A stretch of DNA of 64,000 bases, taken from NCBI RefSeq assembly GCF_004331035.1, contig NZ_SJNT01000002.1, forward strand, positions 62,001 through 126,000, given 5' to 3'. Positions 20,364 to 29,524 of the stretch are shown here, piece after piece (the first letter of the stretch is position 1; each line of letters begins with the position of its first letter). The notes below the pieces were generated by a model. That model was given only the letters and a program-made list of their open reading frames with translations, ran no database searches and had not been told where the DNA came from. The DNA is from Acinetobacter sp. ANC 4910 (lineage in GTDB: Bacteria; Pseudomonadota; Gammaproteobacteria; Pseudomonadales; Moraxellaceae). Position numbers and translations under genes: made by a program.

Positions 20364-21617
20364 TTAGAAAATTCGATTTTTATCTTTATCCGACTTAGTT
20401 AATTGTGCCACGATTTTTTCCGCAATCGCCAAGTAGCTTTCTGCCGCAGCATCACCAACAATAACAGAAGGCTGACCTGCATCTGCATTTTCACGGATGG
20501 ATGCATCCAGCGGTAAACGTCCCAATAATGGAATGTGATATTGCTCTGACAATTTATCACCTCCACCTGTACCAAAAATTTGCTCTTCGAAACCACAATT
20601 TGAGCAAATATGGGTCGACATGTTTTCAATCACGCCCATGACTGGAATCTGCACACGGTTAAACAGTTCAATGCCTTTGGTCGCATCCAAGAGTGCGACA
20701 TTTTGTGGTGTAGTCACAATCACAGCGCCAGTCACTGGAATACGCTGTGCCAAAGTCAATTGAATATCGCCAGTTCCTGGTGGCATATCAATCACCAACA
20801 CATCCAAATCTGGCCATAAGGTCTGGTTAAATAATTGCATTAATGCACCTGTCGCTTTAGGACCACGCCATGCCACAGGGGTATTATTGTCACCAGTTAA
20901 ATGCCCAATCGAAAGTACAGCAAGTCCATACGCATCAAGCGGGACGAAGTTTTCAGCTTCAATCATTGGGGTTTTACCCGCATTGCCCAACATGGTTGGA
21001 ATACTTGGACCATAAATGTCGGCATCTAATACACCAACTTTTAGTCCTAATTGCTGCATTGCCAAAGCCAAATTAACTGTTGTCGTTGATTTACCGACAC
21101 CACCTTTACCAGAAGACACTAAAATCACATTTTGAATACGTGGATGCTTCGGCACATCGCGTTGTTGCGGGGCTGCTTTGGCAATAGGTGGATTATTCGG
21201 ATCTGCTTCGGTTTGCATTGTCGCGGTAGCATCCATGACTGGCGGCAAATTGGTCTTCTCTGGTTTAGCAGGGCTTGAACAGCTTTCGCCTTGCGCATGA
21301 TTATGCCCACAGCCACCAGATTTTTCAGCATGTGCTGTTTTTTGTTGAATCACATGCATATTAAGTTCCTGAATCCCACATTTTTCTAGGGACTCAGCCA
21401 AATCATCATGAATTTGCTGTAAATGATCGGCTTCTTCAGGATAAGTATTAATGGTGATCTGTAATACTCGACCTTGCACATTAATTTGAGAAATACGGTC
21501 TTTTAAAGCGTGATTTGAATTCGGCAAAATATATTGCTGTAAAACCTGCTGGATTTCTTCTTCTTTCACCTCCTGAGCGGGCGAAAAAATGGATTTAAGT
21601 GAAGAAAGCCAAGACAT
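20364..21617 (-). CDS. apbC: Mrp/ApbC-family iron-sulfur cluster carrier ATPase
   Basis: Cytoplasmic P-loop ATPase that binds and passes on [4Fe-4S] clusters to client proteins. An N-terminal DUF59/MIP18-like domain covers about residues 20-90. A linker with a metal-binding look follows (GGCGHNHAQGESC near 101-113). The ATPase domain begins near 163, with the deviant Walker A SSGKGGVGKSTT at 168-179 and VLDADIYGPSIP after it. The cluster-bridging CxxC is in HICSNCGFEEQIFG near 335. The protein is about 45-50 residues longer than E. coli Mrp, mostly from the linker. ATG at 21617. Single gene. Confidence 0.93.
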   Translation of the reverse strand: MSWLSSLKSIFSPAQEVKEEEIQQVLQQYILPNSNHALKDRISQINVQGRVLQITINTYPEEADHLQQIHDDLAESLEKCGIQELNMHVIQQKTAHAEKSGGCGHNHAQGESCSSPAKPEKTNLPPVMDATATMQTEADPNNPPIAKAAPQQRDVPKHPRIQNVILVSSGKGGVGKSTTTVNLALAMQQLGLKVGVLDADIYGPSIPTMLGNAGKTPMIEAENFVPLDAYGLAVLSIGHLTGDNNTPVAWRGPKATGALMQLFNQTLWPDLDVLVIDMPPGTGDIQLTLAQRIPVTGAVIVTTPQNVALLDATKGIELFNRVQIPVMGVIENMSTHICSNCGFEEQIFGTGGGDKLSEQYHIPLLGRLPLDASIRENADAGQPSVIVGDAAAESYLAIAEKIVAQLTKSDKDKNRIF

Positions 21618-21942
21618 ACATTTACTCCAAATCTGGATTACAGCTGAATCATATAGTTTAACGCTTATTTTCCGTTAGGTTAAGCATTTCACCGAGCTAC
21701 GTTGCCAATAAGCCAGAAAAAACCGAGTATTTCAGTCAGATATCATTCGACTTTATTTTCATAACTGGAAAATGAGGATTTTCACACGCTAAAAATGATA
21801 AATAATTAACAATTTCCATGATGTTTTGTAAATAAATAGGCATTAAATTTAAAAATACAGGCTTTAACTCATTTTAGCTTTACAGCGCATTATTCAAATA
21901 CCAAGGCAACCAACATATCTGAGATAAAAACAGGAGATTGCC
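21618..21942. other. 325-nt divergent intergenic region upstream of apbC
   Basis: AT-rich sequence between apbC and the small exported protein, expected to hold both promoters. No clear operator, hairpin or small reading frame was found. CAGGAGA just before 21943 is the ribosome site of the next gene. Confidence 0.5.
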
Positions 21943-22254
21943 ATGAAAATACCGCATGTTTTAGTGTTAAGTTTCCTATGTTTCAGCATATCCCCGAGCA
22001 TTTGGGCAGCTATACAACAACTGAACAGTCTACGAACCTCATCAGGTGTAGTGCTACACGTTGGTGACAGTTATCAAAAATTAGCAACACATATGGGGCA
22101 GTCTCCCGAGGGCATGAGCAGCTCAACAGTCACCGAAAATCAAAGAAACTACACTGCAATGCACTATGTTTACGAAATAGAAGGTAAACGCTATACCATT
22201 ACTGTAGTGAATGACCGAATTCGTCAAATCGAATGGGTCAGCATAAATCCTTAA
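21943..22254 (+). CDS. Small exported hypothetical protein
   Basis: 103 residues. The N-terminus MKIPHVLVLSFLCFSISPSIWA is a clear signal peptide with cleavage near residue 22. The mature part is about 80 residues with VVLHVGDSYQKLATHMGQSP, which recalls the start of SmpA/DUF2845-like periplasmic modules (G-D-x-x-x-x-L). It ends with a beta-rich part, YEIEGKRYTITVVNDRIRQIEW. CAGGAGA 8 nt before the ATG is a strong ribosome site. No operon partner. Function unknown; the fold remark is inference. Confidence 0.72.
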   Translation: MKIPHVLVLSFLCFSISPSIWAAIQQLNSLRTSSGVVLHVGDSYQKLATHMGQSPEGMSSSTVTENQRNYTAMHYVYEIEGKRYTITVVNDRIRQIEWVSINP

Positions 22255-22321
22255 TGACCTAAAGCTACTCAACGTCCATGTCGAATGCTTACTCATTTAA
22301 CCTGATCAAGATAATTTAAAA

Positions 22322-22795
22322 TTAAGTTTGATCGTGATCATCTTTTTTAAATTTGTTAAGTTTGTCGGTCGCGGCTTTTTTGAGTTCATCAAATTTTTCG
22401 GTTGCCTGAATTTTGAGTTCATCAAATTTTACCGATGCTTCCTGTTTCAGCTCTGCGGACTTAACTTTGGCTTCGTCAAGTAAATGACTCGCTTCTGCTT
22501 TTAAATGTTCGTACTTTTCTTGCGCCTGATGCTGTACGTCAGCCCATTTGGCTTTGGCATCTTCAATGGTGCTATCAAGACCTGCATCTTCAACCGCAGC
22601 TTGTTGTTCATCTAGCTTGCCCTTCACTTCATCAAGCTTTTGTTCGGCAGCTTGTTTGACTTCGACAGCAGAACTTTTTAATTCATCAATCGCCTGTTCG
22701 CCTTCAGTTTGAGCATCTTTTGCGACTTGTTTTAAATCATCACCAAGTTCCGCAGCTTTGTCTTTTAATTCATCAATTTTATTTTCAACAGTCAT
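22322..22795 (-). CDS. LEA/apolipoprotein-like charged helical protein
   Basis: 157 residues made almost wholly of Lys, Glu, Asp, Ala, Leu and Gln, with no Cys, Pro or signal peptide. Short units recur with about 11-residue spacing (KFDELKIQATEKFDELKKAA; also QKLDEVKGKLDEQ, VKFDELK), the pattern of LEA-type and apolipoprotein-like amphipathic helices. Such proteins often protect against desiccation or membrane stress, so a stress role is possible but not shown. ATG at 22795 with AAAAAGGTG upstream (SD AAGGTG). Monocistronic. Confidence 0.8.
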   Translation of the reverse strand: MTVENKIDELKDKAAELGDDLKQVAKDAQTEGEQAIDELKSSAVEVKQAAEQKLDEVKGKLDEQQAAVEDAGLDSTIEDAKAKWADVQHQAQEKYEHLKAEASHLLDEAKVKSAELKQEASVKFDELKIQATEKFDELKKAATDKLNKFKKDDHDQT

Positions 22796-22937
22796 TGTTA
22801 CACCTTTTTCTGTTATGGCATCTGGTTATAGTTATACCGCGATCAAGGCAGATTAAAATGCAAAACAGCATATTGAAACAATAGCTGTACAGGATGCAGC
22901 AATTTAAATGCCATCCTGTACCACGATAAGGAATAGA

Positions 22938-23747
22938 TTATCGCTGTAAAGTGCTGATAAAGCTGATGACTGCAAACAACCAAATAAACAAAATGAAACT
23001 GCGTGCTTGAGTGAAATGAGTAACGTCTGCACCGTGTACCATGTTATGACGGCTGGCGGTCACACTTGAGCTTGCATCCATTTTCAATGCTTCAAGGCTC
23101 AGAAAATACGGATTGATTTCACTGGCAATTTTGACTTTATGCCATAAGCTTTTGACCTCATGCCCTTTCAAACCTGGTACGATTTTATACACATCGACAA
23201 ACTTGGTTTGATTTTGCTGTAAATACCCATGTTCAATCAGTGTATCCGTCAAAATCCCTTCAATTTGACCATAAAGAACCGTAATACAACCTGCATAACA
23301 TTGCTGTTGATACAGTTTTAATGTTTCTTCAATCACGCTGCGGCGTTGGGCTTGGAATGTGCCCAAATCCATCGCATCATACGCTTCAAGGAAAGCTGCT
23401 TGGAAATAGTTCGTTTGGATTAAATGGGGCAATTGAAACTCAGTAATATCCGCTTCTTTTTCATTAGCCATTTGCCAAAAATACAACAGATTGAGCACGT
23501 CATTGGCCATCGGTTCATCACTTTCGTACTCAAGCTGATCGGCCATTATTGCAAAGTATGGATCTTCCAACTCGAGCTGACGGAGCGACTCAACCAATTG
23601 TGCATGCGCTCGGCTCCCCATTGAAGCAAGGTATTGTTCAGCTTGTTGTAAAAGTTGATTGCCCAATAGTTTAGTCGCTTGTGGATTTTGCGGAATTCGG
23701 GTCACGGGTTGGTCGAAATCAAAATCATCATCGATCATGGACTGCAT
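22938..23747 (-). CDS. HEPN-like protein with C-terminal membrane helix, function unknown
   Basis: 269 residues. The N-terminal 110 residues are acidic and helical. The middle reads YQQQCYAGCITVLYGQIEGILTDTLIEHG near 146-174. Near the C-terminus SSSVTASRHNMVHGADVTHF gives an R-x4-H arrangement (R233, H238) followed by Gly, as in the catalytic loop of HEPN-fold ribonucleases and related inactive domains. A hydrophobic segment at 250-266 (SFILFIWLFAVISFIS) should anchor it in the inner membrane. No antitoxin-like neighbour is evident. I keep ATG 23747; an ATG three codons in is equally possible. The HEPN idea is inference from the motif. Confidence 0.75.
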   Translation of the reverse strand: MQSMIDDDFDFDQPVTRIPQNPQATKLLGNQLLQQAEQYLASMGSRAHAQLVESLRQLELEDPYFAIMADQLEYESDEPMANDVLNLLYFWQMANEKEADITEFQLPHLIQTNYFQAAFLEAYDAMDLGTFQAQRRSVIEETLKLYQQQCYAGCITVLYGQIEGILTDTLIEHGYLQQNQTKFVDVYKIVPGLKGHEVKSLWHKVKIASEINPYFLSLEALKMDASSSVTASRHNMVHGADVTHFTQARSFILFIWLFAVISFISTLQR

Positions 23748-23875
23748 ACTCTTAAAACGGGCTGAATGGACGTATTATCGCTGTTATTGCCTTATGAATA
23801 TAGAGAAAATATGCAGTAGTTTTAGACTCAAAGCTTTGAGCTTTCGCAATCCACTCAAAAGAGATTTAAATTAAT

Positions 23876-24568
23876 TTAGTCGATGACATATACACTGTAT
23901 AGCAAATTTTCCTTTTCAGAAATTGCCCAATAATCATGTGGTCGCACATCCTTACCAACCAGCTTTTTAAATTGCCGCTCCATACAAGCTCGTTCTACAA
24001 TTTTAATGTGTTGCTCCGAACCATAAACAATAAAAGAATCATGTACTTTGTAATCATTATGATCTTTTAGCCATTCAGCTGGCTGTACATAATGAATATT
24101 CGAATGCCAGCTTTTCCAACGCTTTTTAATGGTCGGTTGGATACATTCAATCTGCGTGCTTTGTGGTTGAATTTCTTGCTGTTGTAACTGAAGTAAAAAT
24201 TGCTTTTTGGTCTGTTCATCCAAAGGATAAACCTCCACCCAAGCACCACGATCACCTATATGCATCCGCTTATAAAAGAACATGGGTTCAGCCAAATATG
24301 GAAAAGTCTGATGGTCATAATTCTGACTGTGTAGCAATCTTTCTGCATTTTGCCCATCTCTTATATTTCCAAACCAAATCGAAAATGCAAGATAGAAGAT
24401 GATGATCACAGCCAACAACAATATAAAGGTATAACCGACCAGTTTTAAAACCCCGTCTAAAATTTTATTGGAAAGATCAGCAAACTTTTTAATGCTTTTT
24501 TTAGACAAACTCTTTCCTATTGGTTCTTCTTTTTCAACATCATACTCAAATTGGCGATAAATACTCAA
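23876..24568 (-). CDS. Hypothetical membrane protein
   Basis: 230 residues, unrecognised. About 38 charged residues at the N-terminus precede one long hydrophobic segment near 42-68 (GYTFILLLAVIIIFYLAFSIWFG), then a soluble domain of about 160 residues. The order suggests an N-in protein with a periplasmic C-domain. The C-domain contains Trp-rich parts (KRWKSWHSNIHYVQPAEWL) and a single C-terminal Cys region (ERACMER). It faces metG divergently, sharing 24569-24697. Nothing points to a function. Confidence 0.65.
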   Translation of the reverse strand: MSIYRQFEYDVEKEEPIGKSLSKKSIKKFADLSNKILDGVLKLVGYTFILLLAVIIIFYLAFSIWFGNIRDGQNAERLLHSQNYDHQTFPYLAEPMFFYKRMHIGDRGAWVEVYPLDEQTKKQFLLQLQQQEIQPQSTQIECIQPTIKKRWKSWHSNIHYVQPAEWLKDHNDYKVHDSFIVYGSEQHIKIVERACMERQFKKLVGKDVRPHDYWAISEKENLLYSVYVID

Positions 24569-24697
24569 TCCAACCCATCAATTCATACTGGCTTTAGTCT
24601 CTTTTGAAAACTTTTCACCGATTCACTTGTGCAAGTCGCGGCTATCTAAGGTAAAATCGTTGACCTTATATAAAATACGAATGAGAGAGTCATATCC

Positions 24698-26755
24698 GTG
24701 CGTAATATTTTAGTCACTAACGCCCTACCATACGCCAATGGCCCTATCCATATGGGTCACTTACTCGGTTATATCCAAGCAGATATCTGGGTTCGTGCCA
24801 TGCGTGCAATGGGACATGATGTGACTTATGTCTGTGCGGATGATGCTCATGGTACAGCCATTATGCTACGTGCTGAAGCCAATGGCATTTCTCCAGAACA
24901 ACAAATTGCCAATGTGCAAAAAGAACACATCCGTGACTTTGATGGTTTTGGCGTGCATTTCGATCATTATGATTCAACCCATAGTGATGAAAACCGCTCT
25001 CGTGCCTCTGAAATTTATGTGAAAAACCGTGAAGCAGGCAATATTGCAATCCGTCCTGTCAACCAGCTTTTTGACCCTGAAAAAGGCATGTTCTTATCGG
25101 ATCGTTTCATTAAAGGCACGTGCCCGAAATGTAAGTCAGAAGATCAATATGGCGATGCTTGCGAAGTCTGCGGGACAACTTACAACGCGACTGAACTTTT
25201 AAACCCGAAATCGACTTTGAGTGGCGCAACGCCTGTTGAGAAATCTTCAGATCACTACTTCTTTAAACTGCCAAATTTCTCAGAATATTTGCAAAAGTGG
25301 ACGCGTGACCAAGGTCGCCTCCCTGTTTCAATTGCAAACAAACTGGATGAATGGTTTGAAGCGGGCTTATCGGATTGGGATATTTCACGTGATGCACCGT
25401 ATTTCGGTTTTGAAATTCCAGATGCACCAAACAAATATTTCTATGTTTGGGTAGACGCACCGATTGGTTATATGTCGAGTTTTGAAAACTACATTAAAGC
25501 TAAACGTCCTGATTTAAGTTTTGATGACTTTTGGAAGAAAGATTCTGACAAAGAAGTCTATCACTTCATTGGTAAAGACATCGTTTACTTCCATGCCCTG
25601 TTCTGGCCTGCAATGCTTGAAGGTGCAAACTACCGTACCCCATCAGGTTTATTCGTCAATGGTTTCTTGACTGTAAATGGTCAGAAGATGTCGAAGTCTC
25701 GCGGGACATTCATCAAAGCTGAAACGTATTTAGAGCACTTAAACCCTGAATATTTACGTTACTACTTCGCTTCTAAATTGTCTGATAAAGTTGAAGATTC
25801 TGATTTGAACTTGGATGATTTCGTTCAGAAAGTAAATTCAGACTTGGTCGGTAAAGTCGTCAATATTGCCAGCCGCTGTGCAAAATTCATCAACACCAAG
25901 TTTGATAATAGATTATCAGCAACTTGTGCAGAGCCTGAATTGGTACAAAGCTTTATCGATGCGGGCGATTCTATTGCCAAAGCCTATGAAGCACGTGAGT
26001 TCTCTGCTGCAATTCGTGAAATCATGGCGCTTGCAGATAAAGCGAATCAATATATTGATGAGAAAAAGCCTTGGGCTTTAGCGAAAGTTGAAGGCGAAGA
26101 GCAACAAGTACACGATGTTTGTTCGGTGGGAATTAACCTGTTCCGTCAATTGGCAGTGTATTTAGCCCCAGTCCTTCCGACTTTAGCAGCTCAAGTTCAA
26201 GACTTTTTGAAGTTAGATAACTTTGACTTTGCTTCTGCTCAAACAGCATTGGTCGATCATGAAATTGCATTGTTCCAACCTTTAATGCAACGTGTAGACC
26301 CGAAAGCAGTTGCTGCAATGGTCGATGCATCTAAAGACTCTTTGGCTGCGGCGGCAGAAGCACCAAAAGTGGAAAAGAAAAAAGAAAAGAAAGCCGAGAA
26401 AAAGCCTGAGCCTAAAGTCGGTGAAGCTGAAATTATTGGTATCGAAGACTTTATGAAAGTTGACCTTCGTGTCGCTGAAGTTTTAGAAGCTGCAACGGTT
26501 GAAGGTTCAGACAAACTTCTTCAACTGACCTTGAATGTGGGTGAAGCTGAACCGCGCAATGTATTTAGCGGTATTCGTGAGTTCTACCAACCAGAAGACC
26601 TAAAAGGTAAATTGGTGGTGATGGTGGCAAACCTTGCACCGCGTAAAATGCGTTTTGGTATTTCAAACGGTATGGTGCTTGCAGCAGGTAATGGCGAAGG
26701 TGTTTGGGTGATTTCACCTGAATCTGGTGCTAAACCAGGTGATAAAGTGTCTTAA
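24698..26755 (+). CDS. metG: Methionyl-tRNA synthetase
   Basis: Charges initiator and elongator tRNA-Met. The 685-residue class I enzyme has the HIGH-type motif [15 protein letters not shown] near 11-25, a zinc knuckle [17 protein letters not shown] near 142-158, and KMSKSRG near 331. An anticodon domain follows. A Lys/Glu-rich linker ([14 protein letters not shown] near 562-575) precedes a C-terminal tRNA-binding Trbp111-like domain beginning [16 protein letters not shown]. The start is GTG at 24698; the protein then begins [15 protein letters not shown] as usual for the family. Followed by a terminator. Confidence 0.98.
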   Translation: MRNILVTNALPYANGPIHMGHLLGYIQADIWVRAMRAMGHDVTYVCADDAHGTAIMLRAEANGISPEQQIANVQKEHIRDFDGFGVHFDHYDSTHSDENRSRASEIYVKNREAGNIAIRPVNQLFDPEKGMFLSDRFIKGTCPKCKSEDQYGDACEVCGTTYNATELLNPKSTLSGATPVEKSSDHYFFKLPNFSEYLQKWTRDQGRLPVSIANKLDEWFEAGLSDWDISRDAPYFGFEIPDAPNKYFYVWVDAPIGYMSSFENYIKAKRPDLSFDDFWKKDSDKEVYHFIGKDIVYFHALFWPAMLEGANYRTPSGLFVNGFLTVNGQKMSKSRGTFIKAETYLEHLNPEYLRYYFASKLSDKVEDSDLNLDDFVQKVNSDLVGKVVNIASRCAKFINTKFDNRLSATCAEPELVQSFIDAGDSIAKAYEAREFSAAIREIMALADKANQYIDEKKPWALAKVEGEEQQVHDVCSVGINLFRQLAVYLAPVLPTLAAQVQDFLKLDNFDFASAQTALVDHEIALFQPLMQRVDPKAVAAMVDASKDSLAAAAEAPKVEKKKEKKAEKKPEPKVGEAEIIGIEDFMKVDLRVAEVLEAATVEGSDKLLQLTLNVGEAEPRNVFSGIREFYQPEDLKGKLVVMVANLAPRKMRFGISNGMVLAAGNGEGVWVISPESGAKPGDKVS

Positions 26756-26773
26756 GGTTTAAGTCTTAAATAA

Positions 26774-26803
26774 AAAAGCCTCTACATTGTAGGGGCTTTT
26801 TTA
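26774..26803 (+). terminator. Terminator downstream of metG
   Basis: AAAGCCTCTAC pairs with GTAGGGGCTTT (one G-T pair) around ATT, followed by T6. It starts 19 nt after the metG stop. Confidence 0.85.
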
Positions 26804-26818
26804 TTAGTTTTTAGTTCC

Positions 26819-26840
26819 CTCTCCTTTTTAAAGGAGAGGA
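26819..26840. repeat. REP-like hairpin CCTCTCCTTT / AAAGGAGAGG
   Basis: A 10-bp perfect stem with a 2-nt loop just beyond the metG terminator. A related CTCCC/GGGAG hairpin occurs at 60251-60266. Such CCCTCTCC-type palindromes are common dispersed elements in Acinetobacter intergenic regions, from memory. Confidence 0.5.
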
Positions 26841-26901
26841 TTTATTGAATCACTGCCGCACTTTACAATCTAAACTCAATTTTCATTGCGTAGGCATTGT
26901 C

Positions 26902-27291
26902 TTACTTTTGAAAGATCAAAAGTAACAAAAATCTTTTGTTAGCTTGATAATACGTCCATGTATCACAAGCTAACGGCGACATCCATGTCGCCCTCTCTAA
27001 TCTTACGTTCTGCTAGATTAATTCATAATTATGGGTATGATTTTCACAATTAAAAGCGATATAAACCAATAATTATGAAACACTTTCTAGTATATAACTG
27101 CAATTTATACGTTATCTGAACAAATTAATGAAGCAAATAGAAAAAGCCTCAAACGTCGTGCGAAATCTTAAAATTTAGTATTAATCCAATCACATGACCT
27201 GCGACATGGATGTCGCCCGTTCGTTAAGGGCACACGGACGTGCCCTTTAACGAACAAAGGGGTTTTGTTACTTTTGCCCAGTCAAAAGTAA
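26902..27291. repeat. Pair of inverted three-hairpin repeat elements
   Basis: Left copy 26902-26992 has three dyads in order: TTACTTTTG/CAAAAGTAA (26902-26925), TTAGCTTG/CAAGCTAA (26939-26973, loop holding ACGTCCATGT) and GGCGACAT-CC-ATGTCGCC (26975-26992). Right copy 27201-27291 has the same three in reverse order and orientation: GCGACAT-GG-ATGTCGC (27201-27216), a 15-bp stem 27219-27255 with a loop of the form ACGTCC, and TTACTTTTG/CAAAAGTAA (27268-27291). The two copies enclose about 208 bp with no convincing gene. The layout resembles a MITE-like or BIME-like composite; no transposase is present. Confidence 0.75.
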
Positions 27292-27327
27292 AGATCATCT
27301 AAATTTTATTTTACAAGGTAGTCTTAA

Positions 27328-27813
27328 ATGCAAATTGATCAATTAAATACGATAGCTACTTTTTTCGGTGCTTTAGTTGCTCTCATCATATTTATAAATT
27401 GGAAAAAACAAAAAGGGAGTGAGGTTATCTCAAATGAAGCAAAAGAAGCATTTCACTTAATAAATAGCATACCCAATCAAAAGAATCTTGTGCTTGAAGA
27501 TATGCTTAAAATGGCTGTTGAAAATCAAGAACCGCTTGTACCAATCGATTTCGATAAGACTCGATTTGAAACTTTTAAGGACTTAAATATAGAAATCATT
27601 AAAAAATTAGATTTAATCGCTTTTGAAAACAAAGATCAAGAAACACTAACCATTATAGAAAACTATACCAATAGTTATAAAAATTTTGGAATTGTATATG
27701 TTCGCCCAACAACAACGAAAAACGTATTGGAACTTTATACATTCTACAATGACAACATAGATTGCTTAAAAATAGAACTCTACAAATATATTCTGTTCAA
27801 AAAGACAATATAA
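27328..27813 (+). CDS. Small hypothetical membrane-anchored protein
   Basis: 161 residues, unrecognised. An N-terminal hydrophobic helix near residues 9-24 (IATFFGALVALIIFINW) is followed by basic KKQK, so the C-domain should be cytoplasmic. The rest is helical and acidic. The coding strand is clearly AT-richer than its neighbours, and the gene begins 36 nt after the composite repeat, so it may be acquired. CAAGG about 10 nt before the ATG is a fair ribosome site. Confidence 0.6.
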   Translation: MQIDQLNTIATFFGALVALIIFINWKKQKGSEVISNEAKEAFHLINSIPNQKNLVLEDMLKMAVENQEPLVPIDFDKTRFETFKDLNIEIIKKLDLIAFENKDQETLTIIENYTNSYKNFGIVYVRPTTTKNVLELYTFYNDNIDCLKIELYKYILFKKTI

Positions 27814-27963
27814 TATTATCGAATCAAACATATTTGTTTTCATTTACTCCCACAAAAAATGAAAATCGTCTAGTTACTTCTGTTTGATCTAGCTTAAACT
27901 CAACCTGACAGCAACACAAAAAAAGAGTCACTGTCAGATCAAATCAAGTCTTAACGCATATAT

Positions 27964-28575
27964 TTACTTCGCTGGCTCTCCCCACTGGTTCGATTCAGGC
28001 TTGGTTTCAGAAACAGCCCAAATTAACAATGGAATAAGACCAATAATGGTAAGCGCCAAGAGCATCCACCACCCCGAACGATTCACATCATGCAAGCGAC
28101 GTACCCCGACTGCCAGTGTAGGTAAAAAGAAGAACAATGAAAGTAAACTAGAAATGGCATCTATTCCACCTTCGCTCACCCCCATAATACCTAGACTTAA
28201 ACCAAGTATGAGTCCAATTAAAATTTGGAATAAATAGAAGTACCAATATTCTTTACGACGAGCACGCCCCGAAAAATTTACGTAATTCTTTAAACATTTC
28301 ATTGCCCAATCGAAGAAACCAAAGTTTTCTTCGGTTTGTAGTTGGTCTGCATGCTGATTATTTGTTTTTTTAAAAACAGGCTGACGCGCAAATGCCTGCA
28401 CATAAATACTGACAGCCTGATTTAAATCATTCACAGCAAAATCGACATTTTGACCACGTGCGGGTGAAGTATGGTCTTTCCATTCCGAACCAAAAAAGCT
28501 GTAGCGCTTTCCATCGTCCCCTTGGATTACCCCTTCATTAATCTGGAAATTAAAATCTACTAATGTACCTTTCAT
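27964..28575 (-). CDS. DUF805 membrane protein with N-terminal cold-shock-like domain
   Basis: 203 residues. The first 60 (MKGTLVDFNFQINEGVIQG, then DGKRYSFFGSEWK) look like an OB-fold/cold-shock-type module. The C-terminal part is a DUF805 domain: MKCLKNYVNFSGRARRKEYWYF near 96-117, then four hydrophobic segments and VRRLHDVNRSGWWMLL near 163. I choose the ATG at 28573-28575, with GGAA 8 nt upstream, over one 60 nt earlier, because the module begins there. Function unknown. The fusion is seen directly; the cold-shock likeness is inference. Confidence 0.8.
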   Translation of the reverse strand: MKGTLVDFNFQINEGVIQGDDGKRYSFFGSEWKDHTSPARGQNVDFAVNDLNQAVSIYVQAFARQPVFKKTNNQHADQLQTEENFGFFDWAMKCLKNYVNFSGRARRKEYWYFYLFQILIGLILGLSLGIMGVSEGGIDAISSLLSLFFFLPTLAVGVRRLHDVNRSGWWMLLALTIIGLIPLLIWAVSETKPESNQWGEPAK

Positions 28576-28886
28576 TATAAAGTTCCAATTGATATTCAAT
28601 ATTTTATTGTTGGAAGATTCATCATACTGGAACATTTTATTTTATAAAACAAATTCCTGTAACCAGCTCCAAAATGCCTTACTGGCAATGTTTGAAGGCT
28701 GTATCCATTCAATTTTTTACACATAAAATTGATGCGAAAAGTTGTCTTACCCCAAACACCGAACAAGACGATTTTCGCGATCTAAAATTTGAAGTGTTGA
28801 AGAATATTAAATCTAACAATTTGGAAAAATAGATACTTCAAACAGTTTTATGGCTCCATGTGAAGCCATATATTGCAAAGTCAGTT
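28576..28886. other. 311-nt gap between the DUF805 gene and paaY
   Basis: Holds the DUF805 promoter and the 3' side of paaY. A 7-bp dyad (TATGGCT 28849-28855 / AGCCATA 28864-28870) follows the paaY stop but lacks a U-tract on the paaY strand, so termination there is uncertain. No further gene was seen. Confidence 0.45.
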
Positions 28887-29489
28887 TTAAACTGCTTGAC
28901 TCTTAATTACATGGTCAGTATTAAAATGTGTATGCGTTAAACGCATTGCTGAGTTTTCTGTTAAGGGTTCAACCTCTTGTAGACTGTTTAAACAGCGTAG
29001 AGTTAAATCCATATATTGCTGAGTACCCTTAAATTTCCACGCAATTTCTTTTTCATCCAAGCTACGAATCACGCGTGCAGGACTACCGATCACCAAGGAA
29101 TTTGCTGGAATTTCAGCTTTGGCTTTCACCGTACTATTGGCACCGACAATGGTATTTTCGCCAATAATAGCTTCATCCAAAATTACGCTGTTCATACCAA
29201 TTAAGACATTTTTAGCAATACGGCAACCGTGCAAAATTGCACCATGTCCAATATGACCAAACTCTTCGACCACGGTGACATTGTTCGGGAACCCATGAAT
29301 AATGCAGGAATCCTGTACATTGGCATTTTTATGAATATGAATGCCGCCAAAGTCTGCGCGCAAGGCAGCAAAAGGACCAATATAAGCCCCTTCTTCAACA
29401 ATTACATCCCCAATCAAAACTGCTGTGGGATGCACATAAGCTTTTGGGCTAACCACTGGAATAACACCATCTATGGCATAACACGGCAT
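28887..29489 (-). CDS. paaY: PaaY, hexapeptide-repeat thioesterase of phenylacetate catabolism
   Basis: 200-residue left-handed beta-helix protein of the gamma carbonic anhydrase-like family. Hexapeptide repeats run from about 15 to 150 ([42 protein letters not shown]). Three His of the metal site are recognisable. In the paa setting it acts as a thioesterase that removes dead-end CoA esters, and in some hosts it assists regulation with PaaX. The C-terminal tail (residues 165-200) is specific to PaaY rather than housekeeping homologues. Last gene of the cluster, 35 nt after paaX. Confidence 0.92.
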   Translation of the reverse strand: MPCYAIDGVIPVVSPKAYVHPTAVLIGDVIVEEGAYIGPFAALRADFGGIHIHKNANVQDSCIIHGFPNNVTVVEEFGHIGHGAILHGCRIAKNVLIGMNSVILDEAIIGENTIVGANSTVKAKAEIPANSLVIGSPARVIRSLDEKEIAWKFKGTQQYMDLTLRCLNSLQEVEPLTENSAMRLTHTHFNTDHVIKSQAV

Positions 29490-29524
29490 AGTTTGTTCCT
29501 TAAACTGTAGGGCTATATTTGAGC

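Noticed and set aside
26993..27200. A gene inside the composite repeat
   Set aside because: No frame with a start, ribosome site and reasonable composition lies between the two copies.
28887..29489. Housekeeping gamma carbonic anhydrase
   Set aside because: Context beside paaX and the extended C-terminal tail favour PaaY.
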